Positions 26,601 through 35,406 of a DNA stretch of 64,000 nt are shown here, in pieces. Position numbers and translations under genes: made by a program. This stretch comes from an uncultured Drancourtella sp. (GTDB lineage Bacteria > Bacillota > Clostridia > Lachnospirales > Lachnospiraceae): assembly GCA_937880845.1 (NCBI GenBank), contig CALFLL010000020.1:50453-114452 (forward strand). Direction: 5' to 3'. Under the pieces are notes generated by a model that saw only the letters and a list, made by a program, of their open reading frames with translations, had not been told where the DNA came from and searched no databases. The stretch's first letter is position 1. Each line of letters opens with the position of its first letter.

Positions 26601-27715
26601 AAGCAGTAGGAATCATTTTGGCAGGTGGAAATAATCATAGAATGCGTGAACTGACATATAAACGTGCGGTGGCAGCAATGCCGGTGGCAGGAAGTTACAG
26701 AAGCATTGACTTTGCACTAAGTAATATGACCAATTCTCATATTCAGAAAGTAGCGGTGCTGACACAGTATAACGCCCGATCCCTGAATGAACATTTAAGC
26801 TCATCAAAATGGTGGGATTTCGGAAGAAAGCAGGGAGGGTTATTTGTATTCACCCCGACGATTACAATGGAAAACGGATCCTGGTACAGAGGAACCGCGG
26901 ACGCTATTTATCAAAATCTTGATTTCCTGAAAAAGTGTCATGAGCCATATGTGATCATTACCTCCGGAGATGCGGTATATAAAATGGATTATAATGAAAT
27001 TTTGGACTACCACATAAAGAAAAAAGCAGATATTACGGTTGTATGTAAACAGTTGGAAGAAGGAGAGGATGCCACGAGATTCGGAACAATCAAAATGGAT
27101 GATTCCATGAGGATATTGGAATTTGAAGAAAAACCGATGATCGCACATTCGAATACGATTTCAACAGGAATTTATGTAATCCGAAGAAGACAGCTGATTG
27201 AGCTGATCGAACATGCAGCTTTGGAAGACCGGTACGATTTTGTAAATGATGTTTTGATCCGTTATAAAAATATGAAAAAGATTTACGGTTATAAGATTTC
27301 TGACTATTGGAGCAATATTTCAACGGTAGATGCTTATTATAAGACAAACATGGATTTTCTGAAACCGGAAGTCAGAAAATATTTCTTTAAAGAATATCCT
27401 CCGGTATATTCAAAAGTCAGCGATTTGCCTCCGGCAAAATACAATCCGGGAGCATATGTAAAGAACAGTCTTGTTTCCAGCGGATGTATCGTAAACGGAA
27501 CGGTCGAAAATTCGATTTTGTTTAAAAATACATTTATAGGAAAAAATTGTGTTATCAAAAATTCCATCATTTTAAATGATGTATACATAGGAGATAATAC
27601 ATATATTGAAAATTGCATTGTGGAAAGCCGTGACACACTTCGTGCCAATACCCGGCATGTAGGAGAAAACGGAATTAAAATAGTTGTTGAAAAAAATGAG
27701 AGATATACACTTTAA
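26597..27715 (+). CDS. glgD: GlgD, regulatory subunit of glucose-1-phosphate adenylyltransferase
   Basis: 372 residues. Clearly related to GlgC, but the nucleotide loop is degenerate (LAGGNNHRMRELTYKRAVAA in place of GGxGxRL..LT..RAKP), as is usual for GlgD, which modulates GlgC rather than catalysing. Retains SIDFALSNMTNS, YRGTADAIYQN and SGDAVYKMDYNE, and ends in a hexapeptide-repeat helix. Start overlaps the glgC stop (ATGA), so translation is coupled. Confidence 0.95.
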   Translation: MKAVGIILAGGNNHRMRELTYKRAVAAMPVAGSYRSIDFALSNMTNSHIQKVAVLTQYNARSLNEHLSSSKWWDFGRKQGGLFVFTPTITMENGSWYRGTADAIYQNLDFLKKCHEPYVIITSGDAVYKMDYNEILDYHIKKKADITVVCKQLEEGEDATRFGTIKMDDSMRILEFEEKPMIAHSNTISTGIYVIRRRQLIELIEHAALEDRYDFVNDVLIRYKNMKKIYGYKISDYWSNISTVDAYYKTNMDFLKPEVRKYFFKEYPPVYSKVSDLPPAKYNPGAYVKNSLVSSGCIVNGTVENSILFKNTFIGKNCVIKNSIILNDVYIGDNTYIENCIVESRDTLRANTRHVGENGIKIVVEKNERYTL

Positions 27716-27758
27716 CATTTGGCAAGAAAGATAGTACTTAAGAAAGGGGCCGGTAATT

Positions 27759-28037
27759 ATGCAGATTACAGATGTACGTGTGAGAAAAGTAACAAAGGAA
27801 GGAAAACTAAAAGCGGTTGTGTCAATTACAATGGATGAGGAATTTGTTGTACATGACATTAAAGTGATTGAAGGCGAAAAAGGACTTTTTATCGCTATGC
27901 CGAGTAAAAAGGCGGTGGACGGCGAATACAGAGATATCGCTCATCCAATCAATTCTGAAACAAGAAACCGTATCCAGAGCATCATTTTGGAACGCTATGA
28001 ACAGGCACTTGCAGAAGAGTCTGTGGAAGAAGAATAA
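27759..28037 (+). CDS. spoVG: SpoVG, RNA-binding regulator of septation and sporulation
   Basis: 92 residues. Classic SpoVG: starts MQITDVRVRKV, then DEEFVVHDIKVIEG, GLFIAMPSKKAVDGEYRDIA and HPINSETRNRIQ. A small protein that binds nucleic acid and affects asymmetric septation and other processes in spore formers. AAAGGGG precedes the start. The 43 nt after glgD do not contain an obvious terminator, so it may be read from the glg transcript as well as its own promoter. Confidence 0.97.
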   Translation: MQITDVRVRKVTKEGKLKAVVSITMDEEFVVHDIKVIEGEKGLFIAMPSKKAVDGEYRDIAHPINSETRNRIQSIILERYEQALAEESVEEE

Positions 28038-28048
28038 TATAAAAACGA

Positions 28049-28090
28049 AAAAAGATACTGCAGTATTTATGGAGTGCTGCAGTATCTTTT
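28049..28090. terminator. bidirectional terminator between spoVG and the rluA-type gene
   Basis: AAAAAGATACTGCAG (28049-28063) pairs with 28076-28090, with A's before and T's after. It serves spoVG on plus and the converging pseudouridine synthase on minus, whose stop lies directly next to it. Confidence 0.85.
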
Positions 28091-28091
28091 T

Positions 28092-28766
28092 TTACAGAAA
28101 AGAAGGGGTGATTTCAAAGTGCATTGCCTTCCCGGAAACAGGGTGATGAATGTCCAGACGATACGCACAGAGGGAAAGTCTGCGGGCAGGGATACCGTTC
28201 GGGTTATATTTGCGGTCTCCCACAAGAGGAAATCCGGCATGAGAAAGCTGCACTCGGATCTGATGATGACGTCCTGTCAGGAGATGGATGCGAAGAACGG
28301 AAAGGGGAACGTCATCCTGATTTTTTGTGGAAACGACCTGATAGGTGAGAATGGCCTTTTTGCTACCCGGAGTTTCCGGAGAACAGACAGAAGAAAGGTT
28401 TGTTTTTCCATCCCGGATAAGATAATCTGTCAGGGTACTTTCCGAAGAAGACGGGATTCCCTCCGTAACAGCCATATAATATTTACCGAAATGATCTTTT
28501 TGAAGCTGGCCGCTTAAATCGGAAGCTGCCTGTTTTGTTTTGGCAAACACAAGCAGTCCTTCTACCGGCTGATCCAGACGGTGGATGACGGCAAGATAAG
28601 GCTCTCCTTTTATGGGAGTGCCGTTTTTTCTGGCCTGGCGGGTGAGGTGGTTTTTTAGAAGACTGACCATATCCTGAGAAGTAAGGGAAGCGGTCTGTGT
28701 GGCGGTGCCGGAAGGTTTGACACAGACAATGATGGTATCATCTTCAAATACGATTTCTGGTTTCAT
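28092..28766 (-). CDS. RluA-family pseudouridine synthase
   Basis: 224 residues from ATG 28766, which has AAGGAGG correctly spaced; a longer open frame upstream overlaps the proS leader promoter and lacks similarity. Catalytic motif VIHRLDQPVEGLLVFAKTK (the HRLD Asp attacks uridine), then LLTGRHHQIRVQLSHAGFP and GDRKYNP. It isomerises specific uridines in rRNA or tRNA; which one is not evident. There is no S4 domain, unlike RluD. The HRLDQPV variant (usually HRLDRxT) is found in several Clostridial members. Confidence 0.9.
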   Translation of the reverse strand: MKPEIVFEDDTIIVCVKPSGTATQTASLTSQDMVSLLKNHLTRQARKNGTPIKGEPYLAVIHRLDQPVEGLLVFAKTKQAASDLSGQLQKDHFGKYYMAVTEGIPSSSESTLTDYLIRDGKTNLSSVCSPETPGSKKAILTYQVVSTKNQDDVPLSVLRIHLLTGRHHQIRVQLSHAGFPLVGDRKYNPNGIPARRLSLCAYRLDIHHPVSGKAMHFEITPSFL

Positions 28767-28857
28767 TAGGAAGCCCTCCTTGAGAAATTTTATAGATAAA
28801 CTAACATAAAATAAAAAGAACCGCAATATAGAAGAATATAAAAGAGAGGGACCAATC

Positions 28858-28886
28858 TTGACAATTCCCGGTTTTTCGTGTAAAAT
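28858..28886 (+). promoter_or_regulatory. promoter of the T-box-proS transcript
   Basis: TTGACA (28858-28863), 17-nt spacer, TAAAAT (28881-28886). Start expected near 28893, immediately before the T-box leader. It lies within the untranslated upstream part of the divergent rluA-type gene. Confidence 0.75.
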
Positions 28887-28892
28887 ACGAAT

Positions 28893-29147
28893 AATTTCAT
28901 GGCGAAAGCCGTTATAAACGGGCAATGAAGAGGAATAGTAAACCGACAGAACATTTCAGAGAAAAGACGGGTGGTGCGAGTCTTTAATGGAAATCGGTTG
29001 AACCGGCCTTGGAGCTTCTGTGCGAAAGTACAGCGTCTATCAGCGTTAATGATGAAATGGAGAGAATTGCTTTATTAAAAAGCGGTTAATCAGGGTGGTA
29101 CCGCCGGATATCCGGTCCCTATCGGGGACTGATATCCGGCGTTTTTG
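28893..29147 (+). promoter_or_regulatory. T-box riboswitch controlling proS, with proline specifier
   Basis: A ~250-nt leader with the conserved T-box sequence AGGGTGGTACCGC (29092-29104), which pairs with uncharged tRNA, and a GGTGCGAG distal-loop motif at about 28972. The specifier region reads TTGAACCGGCC; CCG (29003-29005) is a proline codon. An intrinsic terminator (GCCGGATATC paired with GATATCCGGC, then GTTTTT) ends at about 29146. Uncharged tRNA-Pro should switch the terminator to the antiterminator and raise proS expression. Confidence 0.92.
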
Positions 29148-29223
29148 TATATGTTGTAAAATCAAAACCGAGAAGAAGTCCTCCGGATCTATAAAAATAC
29201 AGAGAGTATGAAAGGAGAAAGAA

Positions 29224-30666
29224 ATGGCAAACGATAAAAAATTTGTAAAAGCGATTACATCAAGAGATGAAGATTTTGCTCAGTGGTATACAGATGTGGT
29301 CAGAGAAGCACAACTTTGTGATTATTCTAGTGTAAAGGGATGTCTAAACTACCTTCCGAACGGATATGCACTTTGGGAAAATATCCGTGCAGATTTGGAT
29401 AAGAGATTTAAAGAAACAGGGGTGGAAAATGTATATCTTCCGATGTTGATTCCGGAAAATCTGCTTCAGAAAGAAGCCGATCATGTGGAAGGATTTGCTC
29501 CGGAAGTGGCATGGGTGACACATGGAGGGATGGAACGTCTGCAGGAACGGTTCTGCATCCGTCCGACATCCGAAACATTATTCTGTGAACTTTGGAGCCG
29601 TATGGTACAGTCTTATCGTGATCTTCCGAAAGTATGGAATCAGTGGAACTCTGTACTGCGTTGGGAAAAGACGACACGTCCGTTTCTCCGTTCCAGAGAA
29701 TTTTTATGGCAGGAAGGACATACGATTCATGCAACATATGAAGAAGCAGAAGAAAGAGCTCTCCTTATGTGGAAAGTATACCGTGACTTTATCAGCGAAT
29801 CCCTTGCAATTCCATATGTAGCAGGAAGAAAGACGGAAAGTGAAAAATTTGCAGGTGCACAGGACACATATACGGTAGAAGCACTGATGCATGACGGAAA
29901 AGCACTTCAGTCTGCAACAAGCCACTTCTTCGGAAACGGATTCCCGGATGCATATGACATCAAATACCTTGATAAGGATAACGAGCTGAAGAGTGTATAT
30001 GAAACTTCATGGGGACTTTCTACCAGAATCATCGGAGCGATCATCATGGTTCACGGTGACGATAGCGGTCTTGTGCTTCCGCCAAGAATTGCTCCGACAC
30101 AGGTTCGTGTGATTCCGGTTGCACAGCATAAAGAAGGAGTTCTGGAAAGAGCAGAGGAACTTTTAAATGAAATCAAAGCCGAAGGGATCAGAGTCGGTAT
30201 CGACGCATCCGAAAAATCACCGGGATGGAAATTCAGTGAACAGGAAATGCTTGGTATTCCGGTACGTGTGGAAATCGGACCGAAAGATATCGAGAAGAAC
30301 CAAGCTGTCCTTGTGAGAAGAGATACAAGAGAAAAGATTGTCGTATGTTTGGATGAAGTTCCGGAAAAACTTTCAGAGTTGCTTGAAATCATCCAGAAAG
30401 ATATGTATGACAGAGCAAAAGAATTTCTTGACGGACATATCGATCAGGCAGAAACGATGGACGAAATGATTGAAAAATTCAAAGAAAACCGCGGATTCAT
30501 TAAAGCAATGTGGTGTGGAGATGAAGAATGTGAAGATAAGATCAAAACATTGACGGGAGGAGCAGGTTCCAGATGTCTGATTGAGGATGAAGAACCAATC
30601 TCCGACAAATGTATCTGCTGCGGTAAACCTGCCAAATACAAAGTATTTTGGGGAAAAGCATATTAA
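29224..30666 (+). CDS. proS: prolyl-tRNA synthetase, short archaeal/eukaryote-like type
   Basis: 480 residues, the length of the ProS type that lacks the editing insertion of E. coli ProS. Class II motifs: motif 1 near YALWENIRADLDKRFKETGV, motif 2 VLRWEKTTRPFLRSREFLWQ, then HTIHATYEEA and motif 3 region GDDSGLVLPPRIAPTQVRVI. The C-terminus has the zinc-binding-like tail ending in CICCGKPAKYKVFWGKAY. Charges tRNA-Pro and is controlled by the T-box upstream. One nucleotide separates it from cca. Confidence 0.97.
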   Translation: MANDKKFVKAITSRDEDFAQWYTDVVREAQLCDYSSVKGCLNYLPNGYALWENIRADLDKRFKETGVENVYLPMLIPENLLQKEADHVEGFAPEVAWVTHGGMERLQERFCIRPTSETLFCELWSRMVQSYRDLPKVWNQWNSVLRWEKTTRPFLRSREFLWQEGHTIHATYEEAEERALLMWKVYRDFISESLAIPYVAGRKTESEKFAGAQDTYTVEALMHDGKALQSATSHFFGNGFPDAYDIKYLDKDNELKSVYETSWGLSTRIIGAIIMVHGDDSGLVLPPRIAPTQVRVIPVAQHKEGVLERAEELLNEIKAEGIRVGIDASEKSPGWKFSEQEMLGIPVRVEIGPKDIEKNQAVLVRRDTREKIVVCLDEVPEKLSELLEIIQKDMYDRAKEFLDGHIDQAETMDEMIEKFKENRGFIKAMWCGDEECEDKIKTLTGGAGSRCLIEDEEPISDKCICCGKPAKYKVFWGKAY

Positions 30667-30667
30667 A

Positions 30668-32023
30668 ATGAAACAGATTGTAATTACATTGCCGGAAAAA
30701 GTAAAAATGATCATAGATACGCTTCAAAGCCATGGCTTTGAAGCGTATGCTGTAGGTGGGTGTGTGCGGGATTCTATTCTGGGAAGAAAACCGGAAGACT
30801 GGGATATCACCACTTCGGCCATGCCGGAGGAAACAAAATCTCTGTTTAAAAAGACTATTGACACGGGAATCGAACACGGAACCGTAACGGTCATGATCGG
30901 AAGAGAAGGATTTGAAGTCACCACATACCGGATTGACGGAGAATATGAAGACAGCAGACATCCAAAAGAAGTTCGGTTTACACGGAACCTTCATGAGGAT
31001 CTGCTGCGAAGAGATTTTACGATTAATGCTATGGCGTATAATGGCCGAGAAGGACTTCAGGACATTTTCGGAGGATTAAAAGACTTGGAGAGTGGGATCA
31101 TTTGTTGTGTGGGAGATGCGGAAGAACGTTTTTCGGAAGATGCCCTTCGCATTTTGAGGGCAGTACGTTTTTCGGCACAACTTGGATTTGAGATTGAAGA
31201 AGAAACATGCAGGGCAATCAAAAAACTGGCTCCGACACTTTCAAAAATCAGCGCAGAGCGGATTCAGACAGAGTTGGTCAAGCTTTTGGTGTCCCCTCAT
31301 CCGGAGCTGATTAAAACAGCATGGGAGCTTGGTGTGACAAAAGTGATCCTTCCTGAGTTTGACCGCATGATGCAGACGGAACAGGAAACACCGCATCATA
31401 TGTATAATGTGGGAATACATACGGTTGCAGCCCTTGAAAATATCCGTGCCGATAAGATTCTCAGGCTTACCATGTTGTTTCATGATATGGGAAAACCGGA
31501 GTATAAAACAATGGATGAATACGGTACGGCTCATTTTAAGAAGCATGCCATCGGAAGTGAAAAGATTGCCAAAGATGTGATGAAACGCCTGAAGTTTGAC
31601 AATGATACGACGAAAAAAGTTTTAAAACTTGTACTTTATCATGATTATCGAATGCCGGCAGACGGGAAATGTGTACGTCATGCAATCTATAAAATAAGTA
31701 AAGAGCTGTTTCCGTATTATCTGGAAATCCGAATGGCAGACACAATGGCACAAAGTACGTATCTTCGAGAAGAAAAAATTAAAAATATCAATGAGGTCAG
31801 GAAAAGATTTGAGGATATTGTTGAAAAAGGAGAATGTACTTCCTTAAAAGAAATGGCTGTAAGCGGAAAAGATTTGATACAGTCGGGAATCCGTCCGGGA
31901 AAGCAGATGGGAGAAATCCTTCAAGAACTGCTTTTGGAGACATTGGATGATCCGGAAAAAAACACAAAAGAATATCTTGTTTCCAGAGCGATGGAAATAG
32001 AAAAGAAAGGATGTGGAATGTGA
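30668..32023 (+). CDS. cca: CCA tRNA nucleotidyltransferase / poly(A)-polymerase family with HD domain
   Basis: 451 residues from ATG 30668, the first ATG after the proS stop; an earlier frame extends into proS and is not credible. Head domain VGGCVRDSILGRKPEDWDIT with catalytic DWD, then RRDFTINAMAYNG, RILRAVRFSAQLGF, and an HD hydrolase domain near LRLTMLFHDMGKPEYKT and LVLYHDYRM. Adds or repairs the CCA end of tRNAs. A 32-bp perfect DNA palindrome lies at codons 17-27. Likely in one operon with proS. Confidence 0.93.
   Translation: MKQIVITLPEKVKMIIDTLQSHGFEAYAVGGCVRDSILGRKPEDWDITTSAMPEETKSLFKKTIDTGIEHGTVTVMIGREGFEVTTYRIDGEYEDSRHPKEVRFTRNLHEDLLRRDFTINAMAYNGREGLQDIFGGLKDLESGIICCVGDAEERFSEDALRILRAVRFSAQLGFEIEEETCRAIKKLAPTLSKISAERIQTELVKLLVSPHPELIKTAWELGVTKVILPEFDRMMQTEQETPHHMYNVGIHTVAALENIRADKILRLTMLFHDMGKPEYKTMDEYGTAHFKKHAIGSEKIAKDVMKRLKFDNDTTKKVLKLVLYHDYRMPADGKCVRHAIYKISKELFPYYLEIRMADTMAQSTYLREEKIKNINEVRKRFEDIVEKGECTSLKEMAVSGKDLIQSGIRPGKQMGEILQELLLETLDDPEKNTKEYLVSRAMEIEKKGCGM
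30717..30748. repeat. 32-bp perfect palindrome inside cca
   Basis: The sequence reads the same on both strands over 16+16 bases, centred on CCATGG, about 50 nt inside the coding region. It can form a hairpin in the early mRNA, but no T-tract follows. Confidence 0.9.
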
Positions 32024-32107
32024 TAATTGCCACATTCTTTTTGTTCTATTTGTTTTCTGAAAATCATAGATTAGAAAGAATCTTGAATCAGAAGACAGGG
32101 GGCAGTT

Positions 32108-33109
32108 ATGGAAGATTTTGATTTAACAGTACTGGAACAATATCCGATAGAAACAGAAAATATACGAAAAGCAAGAGGAGCGGTTTTGTGTGAAACGAAA
32201 GATGGTCTGCTCCTTTTAAAGCAGGCATCACTGTCGCAAGAAAAAGCTGATGTCATAAACAGAATCCATAAAGAAATGAAAGAACAATACGGTGCCCAAA
32301 GTGACGGACTTTTTGCCAATAAAGAGGGAAACTACGTTTCTTTATCCGAAGATGGGACAAAATATTATCTGAAAAAATGGTATAAAGGAAGAGAATGTGA
32401 TGTAAAAAAAACAGCGGAAATTTTGGAGGCAGCCAGAATATTGGCAAAACTGCACCGGATTATGCGGTTTCCGGAATATGTAGGATCATTCCGAATGTCA
32501 GATCAGAAAGACGAATACCGCAGACATAACAGAGAATTGAAAAAGGTGAGGACATTTATACGGAAAAAGACCGTAAAAGGAGAGTTTGAAACAAAATTTT
32601 TGCAGTGTTTTGATGAAATGTATCAGATAGCTGTCTGTGTGGAAAGAGCTTTGGAATCTTCTGCGTATGACCGCTTAAAAGAAGAGGCTTTGGAAAACGG
32701 TTGTTTTATACACGGAGAATATAATTATCACAATCTTTTGCTTACATCTGATGGAATGACGGTGGTAAATTTTGAACATACCGTACCGAATATTCAGGCG
32801 GTGGATTTATGCTATTTTTTAAGAAAAGTGATGGAAAAACATCAGTGGAATAGTAAACTGGGAGCGGAGATGCTGCGGGCATACAGTGCGGTAAATCCTT
32901 TGAGTGAAGAAGAAAAAGAGTATATTGCACTCAGACTTTCTTATCCGGAGAAATTTTGGAAATGTGCGAACACATATTATAATTCAAACAAAGCTTGGAT
33001 TTCCTCTAAAAGTGTAGAAAAATTAAATGTTGCAATCGAACAGACAGAAATAAAGAGACGGTTTCTGGAACAGATATTTTCTTTCCATTTAAGCGGGAGT
33101 AGTGTATAA
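32108..33109 (+). CDS. CotS-like spore coat protein of the aminoglycoside kinase-like fold
   Basis: 333 residues. Matches the CotS/YsxE family: KKWYKGRECDVKK, LAKLHRIMRFPE, then the loop FIHGEYNYHNLLLTSDGM and VVNFEHTVPNIQAVDLCYFL. In active kinases of this fold these read HGDxxxxN and (I/V)DFE; here they are HGE and NFE, so both acidic catalytic positions are changed and kinase activity is doubtful. A spore-coat or other sporulation role fits the rest of the window. Own unit, GGGGGC before the ATG. Confidence 0.75.
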   Translation: MEDFDLTVLEQYPIETENIRKARGAVLCETKDGLLLLKQASLSQEKADVINRIHKEMKEQYGAQSDGLFANKEGNYVSLSEDGTKYYLKKWYKGRECDVKKTAEILEAARILAKLHRIMRFPEYVGSFRMSDQKDEYRRHNRELKKVRTFIRKKTVKGEFETKFLQCFDEMYQIAVCVERALESSAYDRLKEEALENGCFIHGEYNYHNLLLTSDGMTVVNFEHTVPNIQAVDLCYFLRKVMEKHQWNSKLGAEMLRAYSAVNPLSEEEKEYIALRLSYPEKFWKCANTYYNSNKAWISSKSVEKLNVAIEQTEIKRRFLEQIFSFHLSGSSV

Positions 33110-33149
33110 TATACACGAGTAAAAGAAATAAATCAGGAGGTACGAGAAG

Positions 33150-34883
33150 ATGGGATATCAGGAAAAGTATAATGAATGGCTGACAAGTACATATTTTGAT
33201 AAAGATACAAAAGAGGAATTGAAACAGATTGGAGAAAATGAAAAAGAAATCGAAGACCGTTTTTATAAAGATCTGGAATTTGGTACGGCAGGGCTTCGCG
33301 GAGTCATCGGAGCAGGAACAAATCGTATGAATATTTATACGGTCAGAAGAGCAACACAGGGACTTGCAAACTATATTGCCAAAAAAGATGCAAAGAAACA
33401 GGGGGTTGCAATCGCATTTGATTCAAGAAGAATGTCTCCTGAATTTGCGGATGAAGCGGCACTTTGCCTTGCGGCCAACGGAATCAAAGCATATGTTTTC
33501 GAAAGTCTTCGCCCGACACCGGAACTTTCTTTTGCAGTAAGAAAACTTGGATGTATTGCAGGAATCAATATTACGGCAAGTCATAATCCGCCGGAATACA
33601 ACGGATATAAAGTATACTGGGAAGACGGCGCACAGATCACACCTCCGCATGATAAAGGAATTATGGATGAAGTGAAGGCTGTTACAGAGTTTGCTTCTGT
33701 TAAGACAATGGAAAAACAAAAAGCAAAAGAGGACGGACTTTATGAAGTGATCGGAGCAGAAATCGATGATGCCTACATTGCAGAACTGAAAAAACAGGTG
33801 ATTCATCAAGATGCCATCAAACGGGTGGGAAAAGAACTGAAGATCGTGTATTCTCCGCTTCACGGAACAGGAAATATTCCGGCGAGAAGAGTTTTAAAAG
33901 AACTTGGATTTGAGAATGTATACATTGTAAAAGAGCAGGAACTTCCGGACGGGGAATTTCCGACGGTATCCTATCCAAACCCGGAAGCAGAAGAAGCTTT
34001 TGAACTTGGACTTAAGCTTGCAAAAGAAGTGGATGCGGATCTTGTCCTTGCGACGGATCCTGATGCAGACCGACTTGGGGTTTATGTAAAAGATGCAAAA
34101 TCAGGAGAATACAAAGTACTGACAGGAAATATGTCAGGATGTCTTCTGGCAGAATATGAGATTAGTCAGAGAAAAGCAAAAGAAGGACTTCCGGCAGACG
34201 GCTGTTTGATCAAGACGATCGTTACGACCAACATGGCAGATGCCATAGCCAAATCATATGGTTTGAATCTGATCGAAGTATTGACGGGATTTAAATATAT
34301 CGGACAGCAGATTCTTAAATTTGAAACAACAGGAAAAGGACATTATGTATTTGGATTTGAAGAAAGCTATGGATGTCTGATCGGCACACACGCAAGAGAC
34401 AAAGATGCTATCGTTGCTACAATGGCATTATGTGAAGCAGCAGCGTATTATAAGACACAAGGTAAGACATTATGGGATGCCATGATTGATATGTATGAAA
34501 AATATGGATATTATAAAGACGGCATCCAGTCTATGACCATGAAAGGAATCGAAGGACTTGCAAAAATTAAGGAAATCCTGGAAACATTAAGGAATAATCC
34601 GCCGGTGAAAGTGGGAGAATACGAAGTGTTAAAAGCCCGTGATTATGAAGCAGACACTATAAAAGATCTCACAACAGGTGAAATAACATCTACGGGACTT
34701 CCGAAATCAAATGTATTATATTATGACCTGACAGATGACGCATGGATTTGTGTAAGACCGTCAGGCACAGAGCCGAAAGTGAAATTTTACTACGGAATCA
34801 AGGGAGCATCTCTTGAAGATGCCGATGCAAAATCAGAAGCATTGGGCAAGGCTGTTTTAGAGATGATAAACAAGATGCTCTAA
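33150..34883 (+). CDS. phosphoglucomutase / phosphomannomutase (alpha-D-phosphohexomutase)
   Basis: 577 residues, the size of PgcA-type enzymes. Conserved blocks: FGTAGLRGVIGAGTNRMNIY, catalytic serine loop ITASHNPPEYNGYKVYW, metal loop LATDPDADRLGVYV, sugar loop FGFEESYGCLIG and phosphate loop VRPSGTEPKVKFYYG. Interconverts glucose 1- and 6-phosphate, so it feeds glgC (glycogen) and cell-wall precursors. AGGAGG before ATG 33150. No terminator seen in the 57 nt that follow. Confidence 0.95.
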   Translation: MGYQEKYNEWLTSTYFDKDTKEELKQIGENEKEIEDRFYKDLEFGTAGLRGVIGAGTNRMNIYTVRRATQGLANYIAKKDAKKQGVAIAFDSRRMSPEFADEAALCLAANGIKAYVFESLRPTPELSFAVRKLGCIAGINITASHNPPEYNGYKVYWEDGAQITPPHDKGIMDEVKAVTEFASVKTMEKQKAKEDGLYEVIGAEIDDAYIAELKKQVIHQDAIKRVGKELKIVYSPLHGTGNIPARRVLKELGFENVYIVKEQELPDGEFPTVSYPNPEAEEAFELGLKLAKEVDADLVLATDPDADRLGVYVKDAKSGEYKVLTGNMSGCLLAEYEISQRKAKEGLPADGCLIKTIVTTNMADAIAKSYGLNLIEVLTGFKYIGQQILKFETTGKGHYVFGFEESYGCLIGTHARDKDAIVATMALCEAAAYYKTQGKTLWDAMIDMYEKYGYYKDGIQSMTMKGIEGLAKIKEILETLRNNPPVKVGEYEVLKARDYEADTIKDLTTGEITSTGLPKSNVLYYDLTDDAWICVRPSGTEPKVKFYYGIKGASLEDADAKSEALGKAVLEMINKML

Positions 34884-34939
34884 GAAGATGAAAAGAATTG
34901 AAAATGCTTGTAAATACGGCTTGAAACCGCATGATTTGC

Positions 34940-34968
34940 TTGACAAATACAATAGAAACCGTTATAAC
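34940..34968 (+). promoter_or_regulatory. strong promoter of the hup leader transcript
   Basis: TTGACA (34940-34945), 17-nt spacer, TATAAC (34963-34968). The start is expected near 34975, about 90 nt before hup. Confidence 0.75.
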
Positions 34969-34994
34969 TTTAATATGGGTTAAAGGAGCAGAAA

Positions 34995-35066
34995 ATGCTG
35001 ATTTGGCCGATGAAATCAAATGTGAAAATTATATTTTATAACGGGAAATTAGGAGGCAATCACTGA
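34995..35066 (+). CDS. candidate 23-codon leader ORF coupled to hup
   Basis: ATG 34995 follows AAAGGAG (34983-34989) at a good distance and about 20 nt after the predicted transcription start. The ORF encodes a 23-residue basic, hydrophobic peptide (starts MLIWPMKSNVK) and its TGA (35064-35066) overlaps the hup ATG by one base. It contains the hup ribosome binding site near its end. It may be a leader peptide or just chance; no similarity recognised. Confidence 0.35.
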   Translation: MLIWPMKSNVKIIFYNGKLGGNH

Positions 35067-35341
35067 TGAACAAAACAGAATTAATTGCAGCAGTAGCAGA
35101 AAAAGCAGAAGTTTCTAAAAAAGATTCTGAAAAAGCATTAAAAGCATTTATCGATGTTGTTACAGAAGAACTGAAAAACGGAGGAAAAGTTCAGTTAGTA
35201 GGATTCGGAACATTTGAAGTAAGCGAAAGAGCTGCAAGAGAGGGAAGAAATCCTCAGACAGGAAAAACAATGAAGATTGAAGCTTGCAAAGCACCGAAAT
35301 TTAAAGCAGGAAAAGCTTTAAAAGACGCAATTAACGAATAA
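35066..35341 (+). CDS. hup: HU-family DNA-binding protein
   Basis: 91 residues. Canonical HU: starts MNKTELIAAVAEKAEVSKKD, has FGTFEVSERAAREGRNPQTG and ends KFKAGKALKDAINE. The DNA-binding arm with the RNPQTG tip is present. Structures the nucleoid as a dimer. AGGAGG (35051-35056) lies inside the preceding small ORF. First gene of the block that continues with rqcP and the yab genes; a terminator follows. Confidence 0.97.
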   Translation: MNKTELIAAVAEKAEVSKKDSEKALKAFIDVVTEELKNGGKVQLVGFGTFEVSERAAREGRNPQTGKTMKIEACKAPKFKAGKALKDAINE

Positions 35342-35359
35342 TAGTTGAGTGCATTATTG

Positions 35360-35387
35360 AAAATAGAGGGTTTTTGCCCTCTATTTT
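35360..35387 (+). terminator. hairpin terminator after hup
   Basis: AAAATAGAGGG (35360-35370) pairs perfectly with 35377-35387; loop of six, then TTTATCTTT. Separates hup from the rqcP operon, possibly leaking. Confidence 0.85.
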
Positions 35388-35406
35388 TATCTTTAGGAGA
35401 AGAAAA

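Noticed and set aside
28074..28517. Open frames on the plus strand opposite the pseudouridine synthase gene
   Set aside because: They are shadows of the minus-strand gene; no ribosome binding site or domain.
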